A DNA stretch of 64,000 nucleotides, taken from contig NZ_CP013692.1 in NCBI RefSeq assembly GCF_001477625.1, positions 3,782,001 to 3,846,000 of the forward strand, given 5' to 3'. This document shows, piece after piece, positions 1 through 8,858 of this stretch. Positions within the stretch are counted from its first letter, which is position 1. Each line of letters starts with the position of its first letter. Origin of the DNA: Paucibacter sp. KCTC 42545. GTDB lineage: Bacteria > Pseudomonadota > Gammaproteobacteria > Burkholderiales > Burkholderiaceae_C. The position numbers and the translations under genes were made by a program. Under the pieces are notes generated by a model. The model had not been told where the DNA came from. It searched no databases and saw only the letters and a program-made list of their open reading frames with translations.

Positions 1-1717
1 GTAGCTGCTGCGCCTCCAGCTGATGCAGCACGCGGAACACATCGGCCAGCTCGCCACCTTCTTGCTGCGCCAGCTGCAGCAGTTGCTCCACATTGGCGCG
101 CACCTGCTCGATGTCATCTTTGCGCACCAGCACCGCTTGGGCCAGGCGCTGCGGCTTGAGTGCAGCCATGAAGACATCCACAAAAGCCGGCAAATCATTC
201 ATCTTGAGCACGCTGATGGCGTCACGCAGCAACGGCAAGGCGGTGGCCGAGGCATTGCGCAAGACCTGACCCTCGATGAAGCTGCGCATGCCGTCGGGGT
301 CGCTGGCGGCCTCGTCGATGGCCCGGCGCTGCGCGGTCAGCGCATCGACATGACGCAGCTCGATACTGTCGATCAAGGCACCGGCGAACTGCATCAGCGC
401 GGCCAGCACCGCCGCGCGCTGCGCCTTGGTCTTGAAGCCGCTGAAGTCGTCCATGCAAAAAGCCTGCAGGCCGCGCACCAGCAAAATCTCCGGCCGCTGC
501 AAAAATGGTTGCACGCCGGCGCAGGCATAGTCCAGGCCCAGCTGCAGCAATTCGCGCTCGATCGGGATGGAATAGGCGGGTTGGCGCAACAAGATGCGCA
601 ACTCATCTTGCTGGCTCTGACCCATATGCTCGCGTGCCACTTGCGCGATCAGGCGCGCCATCACGCGGGTGGATTCACAAGGCAGGCTGACGATCTGCGT
701 CGCCAACTGCTCGACGGCCGCATAAGGCTTGCCCGCCAGCGCGCCCACGGCCTGTGCCAAGACGGGGCCGAAGCGATGGCTGGCCGTGAGGGGCAAGCGC
801 AGGGGTGCGCCAATCTCATGCTCAAAATGCTCGGCCATGAAGCCGGCCTCGGCGCCGGCCTGTGAGTGAATCACTTGGTCGCGGTCACCCACGCCCACAA
901 AGGCGGCGCGGCGGTTGGCGCCCAGCAAGGCCTTCAGAATGGTGAACATGGCGCGGTTGGTGTCGTGCATCTCATCCACCACGATCAGCGCCAGACCCAG
1001 CGCAAAGGGCGAGTCCTCGGCGCTGAACTCCTCCGCCATGATGGCGTGGGCCAGGTCGTAAGTGGCGTCGCCCTCGAAGCGAAAGGCCGGATGGTCCGGG
1101 TGGCCGCCGCGCCGGATCAACTCGTAGGCGGAGCGCACGCGCAGGGTCAGATAGTCAAAGCCCAAGGTCTCGGCCAGGTCGGGCGTGATGCGGGCACCCT
1201 CGTCCAATTGCTCGATCAACATGCGCCCTTTGATCACCTCAAACGAGCGCAGCAAGCCTTCCACCAAGGCGCCGGGCGGCATTCCCAGCGTCAACTCATC
1301 GGGGTAGCGCTCTTCGGGCAGGGTCTGCGCCCGCTCGATGGCGCGCACGACGAAGGGCTTCACCAGCGTGGGCGTGGCCAGCAGCTCCGTGCCCGGCCCT
1401 TCACGTTCGGCCAGCAAAGCCGCGCTGAAGGACTCGAAGCTGTGGATATGCATCTGCTCGATCTGCTCCGCCGCCAGGCCAATCAGGCGCAGCTGCGTGC
1501 GCAAGGCCTGCACCGCCGGGGCGGTATAGGTCAGCGCCAGCACCATGTCCGGCCGGGCGCCGCGCGTCAGCGCTTGGGCAATGCGCAAGGCCAAGGTGGA
1601 GGTCTTGGCGGAGCCGGCATTGGCCTCGATCAGCACATGGCGAGCCCGCGTGGTTTGAATGAGCAACTGCTCGGCACTGGGCTGGATGCGCTGCGGGACG
1701 AAAACTGAATCTGACAT
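1..1717 (-). CDS. UvrD/Rep-family ATP-dependent helicase, 3' end cut off by window
   Basis: Superfamily 1 helicase that should couple ATP hydrolysis to 3'-5' DNA unwinding in the cytoplasm. The frame starts at an ATG at 1717 (MSDSVFVPQRIQ) and runs open through base 1, so about 572 residues are visible and the C-terminal part lies outside. Motif I is EANAGSAKTST near residue 35 (Ala where GKT usually has Gly). Motif Ia region is ALTYTAPA. The Walker B/DExx box is VVDEMHDTN, and motif III is GDRDQVIHSQAGA, a variant of the GDxDQxIYxxxGA signature. No start-stop frame is complete here, and two long plus-strand frames over the same bases are antisense shadows. It could be a UvrD-like repair helicase or an AddA-like enzyme; the missing C-terminus would decide. 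Confidence 0.85.
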   Translation of the reverse strand, partial: MSDSVFVPQRIQPSAEQLLIQTTRARHVLIEANAGSAKTSTLALRIAQALTRGARPDMVLALTYTAPAVQALRTQLRLIGLAAEQIEQMHIHSFESFSAALLAEREGPGTELLATPTLVKPFVVRAIERAQTLPEERYPDELTLGMPPGALVEGLLRSFEVIKGRMLIEQLDEGARITPDLAETLGFDYLTLRVRSAYELIRRGGHPDHPAFRFEGDATYDLAHAIMAEEFSAEDSPFALGLALIVVDEMHDTNRAMFTILKALLGANRRAAFVGVGDRDQVIHSQAGAEAGFMAEHFEHEIGAPLRLPLTASHRFGPVLAQAVGALAGKPYAAVEQLATQIVSLPCESTRVMARLIAQVAREHMGQSQQDELRILLRQPAYSIPIERELLQLGLDYACAGVQPFLQRPEILLVRGLQAFCMDDFSGFKTKAQRAAVLAALMQFAGALIDSIELRHVDALTAQRRAIDEAASDPDGMRSFIEGQVLRNASATALPLLRDAISVLKMNDLPAFVDVFMAALKPQRLAQAVLVRKDDIEQVRANVEQLLQLAQQEGGELADVFRVLHQLEAQQL

Positions 1718-2041
1718 TGAGGGACGGCTTGGGCGTTCGGCGGGACGTAGCTGCCAGTGTCGGGCAAAAGTGGCTGCAAACAGGGCGCGCAGCGCGATCA
1801 CTTCGGCGATTGCGCTGCGCTGAGCCAAGTCGCTGCGTTCGACAGCGCACAGAGCGCGGCTGTGTGTGCATCTAATCTCGGCATGCGCAGGTCGCAGCCC
1901 AGACGCTTGGGCAAAGCCGTGCGCTGCCCTTGGGCGCATTTTTTCATGCCGGCGTCAAGCGCAAAGCCTAGGCTGTGCCGACTATGCCGAGCGCGGCAAC
2001 CGCGCCGCCATCCCTTCCCATTGAAAAGTTAGCATCACGAT
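1718..2041. other. Divergent intergenic region, helicase / P-type ATPase
   Basis: About 320 bases between two divergent genes. It should hold both promoters. I see no convincing coding frame and no strong consensus -35/-10 pair. No clear ribosome binding site precedes the ATPase ATG. Confidence 0.5.
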
Positions 2042-4675
2042 ATGCAAGCCACCGGCCTGACCGAGACCCAAGCCCGCGAGCAATTGGCGCGCGAGGGGCC
2101 CAATGAGTTGCCGGTGTCGCGCCCGCGCAGCGTGCTGCGGCTGTTGGCAGACATCGCGCGGGAGCCGATGTTTCTGCTTTTGGTGGCCTGCGGGGCGATC
2201 TACCTCGTGCTGGGCAATCGCAATGACGCGCTGATGCTGCTGGGCTTTGTGTTCGTGGTCATGGGCATCACTTTTGTGCAGCAAAGGCGCACCGAGCGAT
2301 CGCTAGAAGCGCTGCGCGATATGTCCAGCCCGCAGGCCTTGGTCTTGCGTGAGGGCAAAACGCGCAAAGTGCCGGGCCGCGAGTTGGTGTGCGGCGACAT
2401 CGTCTTGCTGGCCGAAGGCGACCGCGTGCCGGCCGATATGGACTTGCTGGCAGCCGCGAATCTCACGGTGGATGAGTCCATGCTCAGCGGCGAATCGGTG
2501 CCGGTGAGCAAGCAGCTGACAGCTGCCACCGACACAAGCGCTGCGGCCAGCCCGGCGCCGGTGGATGACAAGCACGACGAACAGGAAGCCGGCAGCGACA
2601 ACACCGACCGGGTCTTCTCCGGCACGCTGGTGACCCAGGGCACGGCCCAGGGCCGCGTGGTCGCCACCGGTGAGCGCAGCGCTCTGGGGCGGATCGGCAA
2701 GTCACTGGAAGGGCTGGGCGGCGAGGACACGCCGATCCAGAACGAGACCCGCAAGGTGGTCAAACGCGTGGCCATCATCGGCCTCTTGCTGGCCGCCGGC
2801 CTGGCCCTGGCTTACGGTGTTAGCACCGGGGACTGGTTGCACGGCCTGCTCGCGGGCCTGACGCTGGCCATGGCCATCCTGCCCGAAGAACTGCCGGTAG
2901 TGCTGACCCTATTCCTGGGCTTGGGCGCTTGGCGCCTGGCGCGCGAGCAGGTCTTGGCGCGCAGCATCCCGGCGGTTGAGTTGCTGGGGGCGACCACGGT
3001 CTTGTGCGTCGACAAGACCGGCACCCTCACCGCCAACCGCATGGCCGTGCGCAGGCTCTGGACGCCAGCGGCCAGCTACGACAGCGCGCAAGCCGCCGAC
3101 AAGCCGCTGGGCGAAGACCTGCACGAAGTGCTCGAATTCGCCGTGCTGGCCAGCCACCGGCGCGCCTTCGACCCGATGGAGGCCGCTATCGGCGCCGCCG
3201 GCCAGCGCCTGCTGGCCAACACCGAGCATCTGCATGCCGACTGGACGCTGGTGGATGACTACCCCTTATCGCCCGAGATGCTGGCGATGTCCCGGGTCTG
3301 GCAGTCGCCCGATCTGCAAGCCCGGATGATCGCGGCCAAAGGGGCGCCCGAGGCCATCGTTGACCTCTGCCATATGGACGCCACCCGCCACGCCGCCGTC
3401 GCGACGCAAGTCGCGCTGATGGCCAGCGCGGGGCTGCGGGTGCTGGGCGTGGCGCGGGCCAGCTTGGCCGCGGCAGAGCTGCCCGCCGAGCAGCATGATT
3501 TCGACTTCGAGTTCCTCGGCCTCATCGCGCTGGAAGACCCGGTCCGCCCCGAGGTGCCGCAAGCGATTGCCGAATGCAAGGCCGCAGGCATACGCGTGGT
3601 GATGATCACCGGCGACCACCCGGCCACCGCCAGCTCCATCGCGCGCCAGGCCGGGCTGAACACCGAGAGCGGCCCGCCCATCACCGGCACCGAACTGGCG
3701 ACGTTGAGCGAGGCTGAGCTGGATAGGCGCCTTGCCGACACGCACATCTTCTGCCGCGTCCAGCCCGAGCAAAAGCTGCGCCTTGTGCAGGCCTTCCGCG
3801 CGCGCGGCGAAGTGGTGGCGATGACGGGCGACGGCGTCAACGACGCGCCGGCGCTGAAGGCCGCGCACATCGGCGTGGCCATGGGCGCGCGCGGCACCGA
3901 TGTGGCCCGCGAGGCCGCCGCACTGGTGCTGCTGAACGACGACTTCACCGCCCTGGTGACGGCGGTGCGCTACGGGCGCCGCGTCTTCGCCAATCTGCGC
4001 AAGGCCATCGTCTTCGTGATCGCGGTGCATGTGCCCATCGTCGGGCTATCCATCCTGCCTGTGCTGCTGGGCTGGCCCATGCTGCTGATGCCGGTGCACA
4101 TCTTGTTCCTGCAGCTGATCATCGACCCGGCCTGCTCGGTCGTCTTCGAAGCCGAGCCGCTGGAGCCGGACGCGATGCGCCAGCCTCCGCGCCGCCCAGA
4201 CGCGCGCTTATTCGACCGCGCCGTGCTGGTGCGCGGCCTCTGGCAAGGTGCGGGCTTGCTGGCCCTGCTGCTCGGTGTATTCGCGTTGACGCGAGCCTTC
4301 TCCGGTTCGGACGAAGTGGCGCGCGCGCTGACCTTCTCGGTGCTGGTGCTGTCCAACCTGGGCCTGATCTACGCCAACCGGTCCTGGAATCGGCCCGCCC
4401 TGCTGGTCGGCGACACAGGCGCGCCTGAGGTGCCTGGCGTACCGGGAACGAGCCCCAAATTGGGCGGTTTGAACCCCACCTTCCTGTGGATGGCACTGGC
4501 CACCCTGAGCTTGCTGGCCATCGTCCTGGCCGTGCCCGCCGTCCGCGCCCTGTTTTCCTTTGCCCAGCCCTCGCCGCAGCTGCTGCTGGCCGGCTGCGGC
4601 GCCGCGCTGCTGAGCCTGGTTTGGTTCGAAGCCGTCAAATGGGGACTGCGGCCGCGCGCGGGCACGGCGGCTTAA
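2042..4675 (+). CDS. Cation-translocating P-type ATPase (P2 type)
   Basis: Inner-membrane ATP-driven cation pump, 877 aa. An N-terminal cation-ATPase domain (GLTETQAREQL...NELP) is followed by the actuator loop with LSGESVPV. The phosphorylation site is DKTGTLT with Asp324. The hinge motifs are MITGDHPATA and MTGDGVNDAPALK (from about residue 594), followed by six C-terminal membrane segments. Membrane helix 4 carries PEELP in place of the PEGLP of Ca pumps, and helix 6 has IDPACSVVFE. These are P2A-like with altered ion ligands, so the ion (Ca, Mn or other) cannot be named from sequence. It has no heavy-metal CXXC or CPC motif, which excludes a P1B pump. It stands alone between oppositely oriented genes. 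Confidence 0.93.
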   Translation: MQATGLTETQAREQLAREGPNELPVSRPRSVLRLLADIAREPMFLLLVACGAIYLVLGNRNDALMLLGFVFVVMGITFVQQRRTERSLEALRDMSSPQALVLREGKTRKVPGRELVCGDIVLLAEGDRVPADMDLLAAANLTVDESMLSGESVPVSKQLTAATDTSAAASPAPVDDKHDEQEAGSDNTDRVFSGTLVTQGTAQGRVVATGERSALGRIGKSLEGLGGEDTPIQNETRKVVKRVAIIGLLLAAGLALAYGVSTGDWLHGLLAGLTLAMAILPEELPVVLTLFLGLGAWRLAREQVLARSIPAVELLGATTVLCVDKTGTLTANRMAVRRLWTPAASYDSAQAADKPLGEDLHEVLEFAVLASHRRAFDPMEAAIGAAGQRLLANTEHLHADWTLVDDYPLSPEMLAMSRVWQSPDLQARMIAAKGAPEAIVDLCHMDATRHAAVATQVALMASAGLRVLGVARASLAAAELPAEQHDFDFEFLGLIALEDPVRPEVPQAIAECKAAGIRVVMITGDHPATASSIARQAGLNTESGPPITGTELATLSEAELDRRLADTHIFCRVQPEQKLRLVQAFRARGEVVAMTGDGVNDAPALKAAHIGVAMGARGTDVAREAAALVLLNDDFTALVTAVRYGRRVFANLRKAIVFVIAVHVPIVGLSILPVLLGWPMLLMPVHILFLQLIIDPACSVVFEAEPLEPDAMRQPPRRPDARLFDRAVLVRGLWQGAGLLALLLGVFALTRAFSGSDEVARALTFSVLVLSNLGLIYANRSWNRPALLVGDTGAPEVPGVPGTSPKLGGLNPTFLWMALATLSLLAIVLAVPAVRALFSFAQPSPQLLLAGCGAALLSLVWFEAVKWGLRPRAGTAA

Positions 4676-4754
4676 ATTCGCTCAGCGTCGGTCTTCGTCA
4701 CCGCTCCCATCCTGCTGTTCCTCGCGGACTGGCCAGCGACGCGTCGCAGCCCAC

Positions 4755-5552
4755 TCAAGCCCTGGCCGGCCGGACCTCGATGAGCTTGGCGCGCAAGAAG
4801 GCTTGAGCGTCAAGCGAGAAATCCCACTGCTCGATGCGGCAGCAGCCAGGCGCCGAGTCCGCGCCCCAGCGCAGCAGGTTCACCGAGTTGGGCACGCCCA
4901 TGCGCAGCCGAGACGAGACGGCCGTGCCCGCCTGCACGGCCCACAGCGGACGCGCCAGGCCTTGCAGCGGCATCACATAAGGCAGGTGGATGTGGCCGCC
5001 CATGATGAGGTCGGCCCCGGCCTCAGCCCAGCGCTCGAGCGCGGCCGCATGCCCGCGCAGACGGTTGGACAGATCCTCGACACGCGTGACCGCCACGGGC
5101 TGGTGCACCACCACCACCCGCAGCTGGGCGGCTTCGGCGCCCGCCAAAAGTTGCGCCACATGGTCGACCTGCTGCCCGGAGATCTCGCCATGCTTGTGCC
5201 GCCAGGGCCGCGTGGTGTTGACGCCTAGCACCAGCAAATCGGGCGAGCGGTGTAAGGGTTCAAGGTCCACGCCGAAAGCAGCGCTGTAGCGCGCATAGGG
5301 GCGGCGCAAGCGCGCCCACAGGTCGAACAGCGCGATGTCGTGATTGCCGGGAACGGCGAGCACCGGCGCGCCGAGGCTGTCCACAAACGCGCGTGCGGCC
5401 CTGAACTGCGCCGGGCGTGCGCGCTGAGTGATGTCGCCAGACAGCACGATCAGATCGGGCCGCTGCTGGCGGGCCAGCTTGGTCAAGGCGTCGACGACCG
5501 GTGCCTGCTCGGTGCCGAAGTGCGTGTCGGAGATCTGCAGCAGGAGGCTCAC
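4755..5552 (-). CDS. Metallophosphoesterase
   Basis: Calcineurin-like metallophosphoesterase, 265 aa, predicted dinuclear-metal hydrolase. All family motifs are present in order: DTH (Asp9/His11), GD in LSGDIT, GNHD in VPGNHDIAL, a mid-chain VVHQP, and GGHIH near residue 185. The start ATG overlaps the stop of the upstream lipid-kinase-like gene by four bases (ATGA), so the two are translationally coupled. No signal peptide is seen, so it is probably cytoplasmic. Position after a diacylglycerol-kinase-like gene suggests lipid or nucleotide phosphoester turnover, but this is inference. Confidence 0.9.
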   Translation of the reverse strand: MSLLLQISDTHFGTEQAPVVDALTKLARQQRPDLIVLSGDITQRARPAQFRAARAFVDSLGAPVLAVPGNHDIALFDLWARLRRPYARYSAAFGVDLEPLHRSPDLLVLGVNTTRPWRHKHGEISGQQVDHVAQLLAGAEAAQLRVVVVHQPVAVTRVEDLSNRLRGHAAALERWAEAGADLIMGGHIHLPYVMPLQGLARPLWAVQAGTAVSSRLRMGVPNSVNLLRWGADSAPGCCRIEQWDFSLDAQAFLRAKLIEVRPARA

Positions 5553-6571
5553 AGGCTGGCCCCGTCCGTCGGGGATGCGGCGTCGAGGGCAGCAGCCTTG
5601 GGCGGCACTTTCTGCTGCGTTATTGGCTGCGGCCTCAGCAGGTAAAGCGGTTTGGCGAGCACGCGAATGTCGAGCGGCGCGCGCATCATCGCCACCTCGC
5701 CGTCGAAGGCCACCTTCACCCCGCGACGGCCCTGCGCCAGCGTGGGTCTGACCACCAGGTGATCAAATTCGAAGCGATCAACGCCGGCGGCCTCACCCAG
5801 CCTGCCCATGGCGCCATGCAACATCAAGCCCATCATCGACAGCGTTCCGATGGGCCGCAGCACCAAGGCGGCCATGCTGCCATCGCCCGGCGTGCCGGCC
5901 AGGGTATCTTCTGGCTCCGCACCGAACTGCTGGAGTTGCAGCCGGTTATTGCCCACAAACAGCGTCAAGGTTTGCATATCGCGAACCGTGCCGCCTGTTT
6001 CGATATGCAGCCGCAACCGGCGCTGCGCGCGCAGCAGGGTCGCGCAGGCGGCCACAAACGCCACCCAGCGGCTGCGGCCGAAGCGGGCCTTGTAGGCTTC
6101 TCGGTCTTCCAGCAAATCAGGATAGAGCCCCAGGCTGGCGTTGACGAGGAACACACGCTCGTTGATGCCGGCCACCTGAACGGGCACCGGCGCTGAATGC
6201 AGCAGCAGGCGGACCGCTTCGGCCGGGTCGGCGGGAATGCCATGCGTGCGGGCAAAGTAGTTGAACGTGCCCTGCGGCACCACGCCCATGGCGCAGCCCG
6301 CAGCGTGAGCGGCCTGCGCCACCGTGTTGAGCGTGCCGTCACCACCGACGGCGACCACGGCCGCGCGGGTGGCCAAGGCCCGCTGCGCCGCTTCACGCGC
6401 CACGTTCGCCAAATCTTGGGGCGTGCAGAAGTGCAAGTGGCCGCTGCGTCCTTCTGCCCGCAGCACCGACTCGATGACTTCGCGCTTCATGTCCGCATCG
6501 CTGCTGCCGGCAGCGGCATTGATGACGAACTGGATCGGTGCGGCAGGATCGAGCTCAGGGGCTTCGGCCAT
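5549..6571 (-). CDS. Diacylglycerol kinase family lipid kinase
   Basis: Member of the DAGK catalytic (YegS/LCB5) family that phosphorylates lipid hydroxyls using ATP. The N-terminal half has the phosphate-loop pattern FVINAAAGSS and the signature VVAVGGDGTLN, followed by GVVPQGTFNYFARTHGIP where family members have GTxNdfar. The C-terminal half is the beta-sandwich. I choose the ATG at 6571 (MAEAPELD, 340 aa); a TTG at 6586 would add five residues, and neither has a strong ribosome binding site. It lies 35 bases after the DUF3616 gene and overlaps the metallophosphoesterase start by four bases, indicating one operon. Confidence 0.88.
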   Translation of the reverse strand: MAEAPELDPAAPIQFVINAAAGSSDADMKREVIESVLRAEGRSGHLHFCTPQDLANVAREAAQRALATRAAVVAVGGDGTLNTVAQAAHAAGCAMGVVPQGTFNYFARTHGIPADPAEAVRLLLHSAPVPVQVAGINERVFLVNASLGLYPDLLEDREAYKARFGRSRWVAFVAACATLLRAQRRLRLHIETGGTVRDMQTLTLFVGNNRLQLQQFGAEPEDTLAGTPGDGSMAALVLRPIGTLSMMGLMLHGAMGRLGEAAGVDRFEFDHLVVRPTLAQGRRGVKVAFDGEVAMMRAPLDIRVLAKPLYLLRPQPITQQKVPPKAAALDAASPTDGASL

Positions 6572-6606
6572 GATGGATTGACTCAAGGGGCTCGCGGTGA
6601 ATGCCC

Positions 6607-7695
6607 TCAGTCGCGGCTCAGCAAGTCGCCGAAGACTGCGTGTTCACCATCCTTGCGATCGGCACCTGGCGCGTCGTACAGGACGAGCCAACGCGCCTTG
6701 CCTCCGGACAGCGCCGGCGGCAAATCGCAGATCGCTTCAGCCCGGTTGCTTCCGCGTCCATGCGGCAGGGGCACTGACTCGGTCAATGCATCCTCGAAAC
6801 GCACGGGCTCGCGGTTGGCGGCCAGCAAGGATCGGGCGGCGGGCCACTTGAAGACGCGAATGTCACCGTTCAGCACCATCGTCGGGCCGGCCAGGATGTA
6901 GAGGTCATCGCCCGAGAAGTGCAGATCGCGAATACCCAGCCCGTCAAGCTGCAGGAAATGCTTGCGGATCAGCGTGCCACGCTCGTCCAGCGGCAGCAAT
7001 CGCAGATCGTCAGCGCGGGCCTCAACCTCGATCTCAATCAGCGCCGACCAGCCCCTCAGCACCGGGCCGCGCAGGCCAAGCAACAAGCGCCGGCCGTCGA
7101 CGGCCAGGCCTTCGATGTCAAAGCCGTTGTCCTTGCCCGGGATGGCCATATAGGGGCCGAAGTGGGGATCGTCGGCCAGCACGCGCGTCAGCAGATTTGA
7201 CTCGGCATTCCCCTTCAGGCGCAGCGCCTTGCGGCCGTCCTGGGCCTGCCGCACCAGGCAGGGCTCGCCCTTTGCATTGGCCTCGATCGGCAGGCAGGCC
7301 AACAAGCGCCGGTTGCTGCCGAGCGAGACCTTGGCCAGGCGCTTGGCGTTCTCAGCATGGCCCCGGTCTGGCTTGGCGTTCTTGCGCTTCAGGCCATGCG
7401 AGCCGACCACCCAGAGGTAGCCATCGGCCACGGCCATGCCTTCCAGGTCGGCCTCTTCCTCGGCCGTGCCGGGCAAGTCCAGCAGATCCGCGAGGGGGAA
7501 ATCGCGTGCCTCGCCAAAGCGCAAGGCTTCGCGCCCGACGGGTTCGAGCCGGCGCAAACGATCCAGGCCGCAGGCTTCGTCGCCAGCCACCCAAAGCCAG
7601 TCACCGGTGAAGGCGGCCCCCGACAGATTGGATTGAACCAGGGAGCCGGGAGCGAACTCCAGACGGGCGGCGTTGGCGGTGCGAGTTTTCGGCAT
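6607..7695 (-). CDS. DUF3616 domain-containing protein
   Basis: 362 aa protein with the hallmarks of DUF3616: repeated beta-propeller-like strands such as DLEGMAVADGYLWVVGSHG, the segment NGFDIEGLAVDGRRLLLGLRG, and GLGIRDLHFSGDDLYILAGP near the C-terminus. No signal peptide or membrane segment is seen. The substrate is unknown for the family. It is the first gene of the operon with the lipid-kinase-like and metallophosphoesterase genes. Confidence 0.85.
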   Translation of the reverse strand: MPKTRTANAARLEFAPGSLVQSNLSGAAFTGDWLWVAGDEACGLDRLRRLEPVGREALRFGEARDFPLADLLDLPGTAEEEADLEGMAVADGYLWVVGSHGLKRKNAKPDRGHAENAKRLAKVSLGSNRRLLACLPIEANAKGEPCLVRQAQDGRKALRLKGNAESNLLTRVLADDPHFGPYMAIPGKDNGFDIEGLAVDGRRLLLGLRGPVLRGWSALIEIEVEARADDLRLLPLDERGTLIRKHFLQLDGLGIRDLHFSGDDLYILAGPTMVLNGDIRVFKWPAARSLLAANREPVRFEDALTESVPLPHGRGSNRAEAICDLPPALSGGKARWLVLYDAPGADRKDGEHAVFGDLLSRD

Positions 7696-8076
7696 CAGAT
7701 CGGTCTCCAGAGGGTGAGGCGCCCAGAAGGCGGGCGCGAGGCAAGGCGTGCACGCGGCATGCAGCGAACGCTGAAGTGTGAGGTCGAAACCCCGGCGGGT
7801 GTTCAGCTTTGTCCGATGTTGGAGTTCGCGAAAAGCTGCTTTTTCGGAAGCGTTAGGAGACCCACATTCCGCTTGCCACCCACCGATGGAGATCCGCGTT
7901 GCAAGTGCTCGTCAAGTCTCGCCACCCGCATGCCGCAGAACTGCGCGGCCCGACCGGGCATCGCGCGCCCTCCGATTTTGCGGGTGTCGCGCCCTGTGCT
8001 GCGCGAATGCTATGCAGTGCTAAGGCACAACTTCGACTGATCTAAGTCCAACATCAATCACCCAAGAGGACTTCCC
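7696..8076. other. Divergent intergenic region without a supported gene
   Basis: About 380 bases between the DUF3616 gene and the TerB-like gene. Short frames exist but lack start signals and protein-like composition. A clear ribosome binding site (AAGAGGA) sits just before 8077. I see no RNA gene. Confidence 0.5.
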
Positions 8077-8493
8077 ATGCGCCACTATCCCGTGAACAGC
8101 CCGCAAGCAGCGGCCCGCATCGTCGCCTTGACGGTGGTCGCCGACGGCGACATTGCGGCCTCAGAGATCGAATGCCTCGACCGTCTCGCCGTGCATGAGC
8201 AGCTCGGCCTGACACGCCATGAACTACTCACGCTGCTGGACCACTTCTGCGAAGACTTGCTGTCGAGCGGCCAGTTGAACTGGGCCGATATTTGCCCGGT
8301 AGACGAGCGCACGCTGGCGGACCTGATGAGTGAAATCGAGGATTTCACGCTGCGACTGAAGGTGCTGCGCTTGTGTGTCGAACTTGCTGAAGCCGACGCG
8401 CATGTCGACGACGGCGAATCGGCCGTGCTTAGCGCTGCCGTCGAGCACTGGGGACTGCACCGCGAAATGTTTCGGCCGCCGGCCCGGAACTGA
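8077..8493 (+). CDS. TerB-like tellurite-resistance-family protein
   Basis: 138 aa, all-helical, single TerB-like domain. It begins YPVNSPQAAARIVALTVVADG, with the acidic ADGDIAASEIE helix-loop near residue 28. A second acidic loop, AEADAHVDDGE, lies near residue 105. This is the two-fold Asp-rich arrangement of the TerB fold. A ribosome binding site AAGAGGA lies 7 bases before the ATG. The family is linked to membrane-stress and metal-related responses; no other ter genes are nearby, so a tellurite role is not supported. Confidence 0.75.
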   Translation: MRHYPVNSPQAAARIVALTVVADGDIAASEIECLDRLAVHEQLGLTRHELLTLLDHFCEDLLSSGQLNWADICPVDERTLADLMSEIEDFTLRLKVLRLCVELAEADAHVDDGESAVLSAAVEHWGLHREMFRPPARN

Positions 8494-8659
8494 TCAGCGC
8501 GTCCCGCTCGGCTCTTTCGTGCTGCGGGTCGGTGCGGTGGCTGGCCGGCATGCGGAAATCGCTGCCAATCGAACGTTCAAGAGCGAAGATGCCACTCACC
8601 GGGAATTGGTGGACATAGCAAGTCTGCGCACATCCGCCGTCACATCCTGAGCGGGCAAG

Positions 8660-8694
8660 AAAAAAGCACTTAGAGCCAATAGCGCTAAGTGCTT
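8660..8694 (-). terminator. Rho-independent terminator of tRNA-Phe
   Basis: Read on the minus strand, a 10-bp perfect stem AAGCACTTAG / CTAAGTGCTT with an 11-base loop is followed by a run of Ts. It lies 18 bases past the 3' end of tRNA-Phe. Confidence 0.85.
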
Positions 8695-8712
8695 AATTTC
8701 ATTAGGTATTCT

Positions 8713-8788
8713 TGGTGGCCTGGGGCGGAATCGAACCACCGACACGCGGATTTTCAATCCGCTGCTCTACCAACTGAGCTACCAGGCC
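8713..8788 (-). tRNA. tRNA-Phe (anticodon GAA)
   Basis: 76 nt including an encoded CCA. Acceptor stem GGCCTGG / CCAGGCC, D-arm GCTCAGTTGGTAGAGC, anticodon stem GCGGA / TCCGC around loop TTGAAAA, and T-arm with TTCGATT. Anticodon GAA reads Phe codons. It lies between ntrX and a dedicated terminator. Confidence 0.97.
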
Positions 8789-8858
8789 AACTTGATCTTT
8801 TTCAGATCGTCTTCGCTGCAACTCAGCGAAGACCGCAACTATAGCACCATTTTTTCAA

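Noticed and set aside
23..1708. Two long adjacent plus-strand open frames
   Set aside because: They are antisense to a clear helicase frame with all motifs; composition is the His/Gln/Arg-rich pattern of antisense frames in GC-rich DNA.
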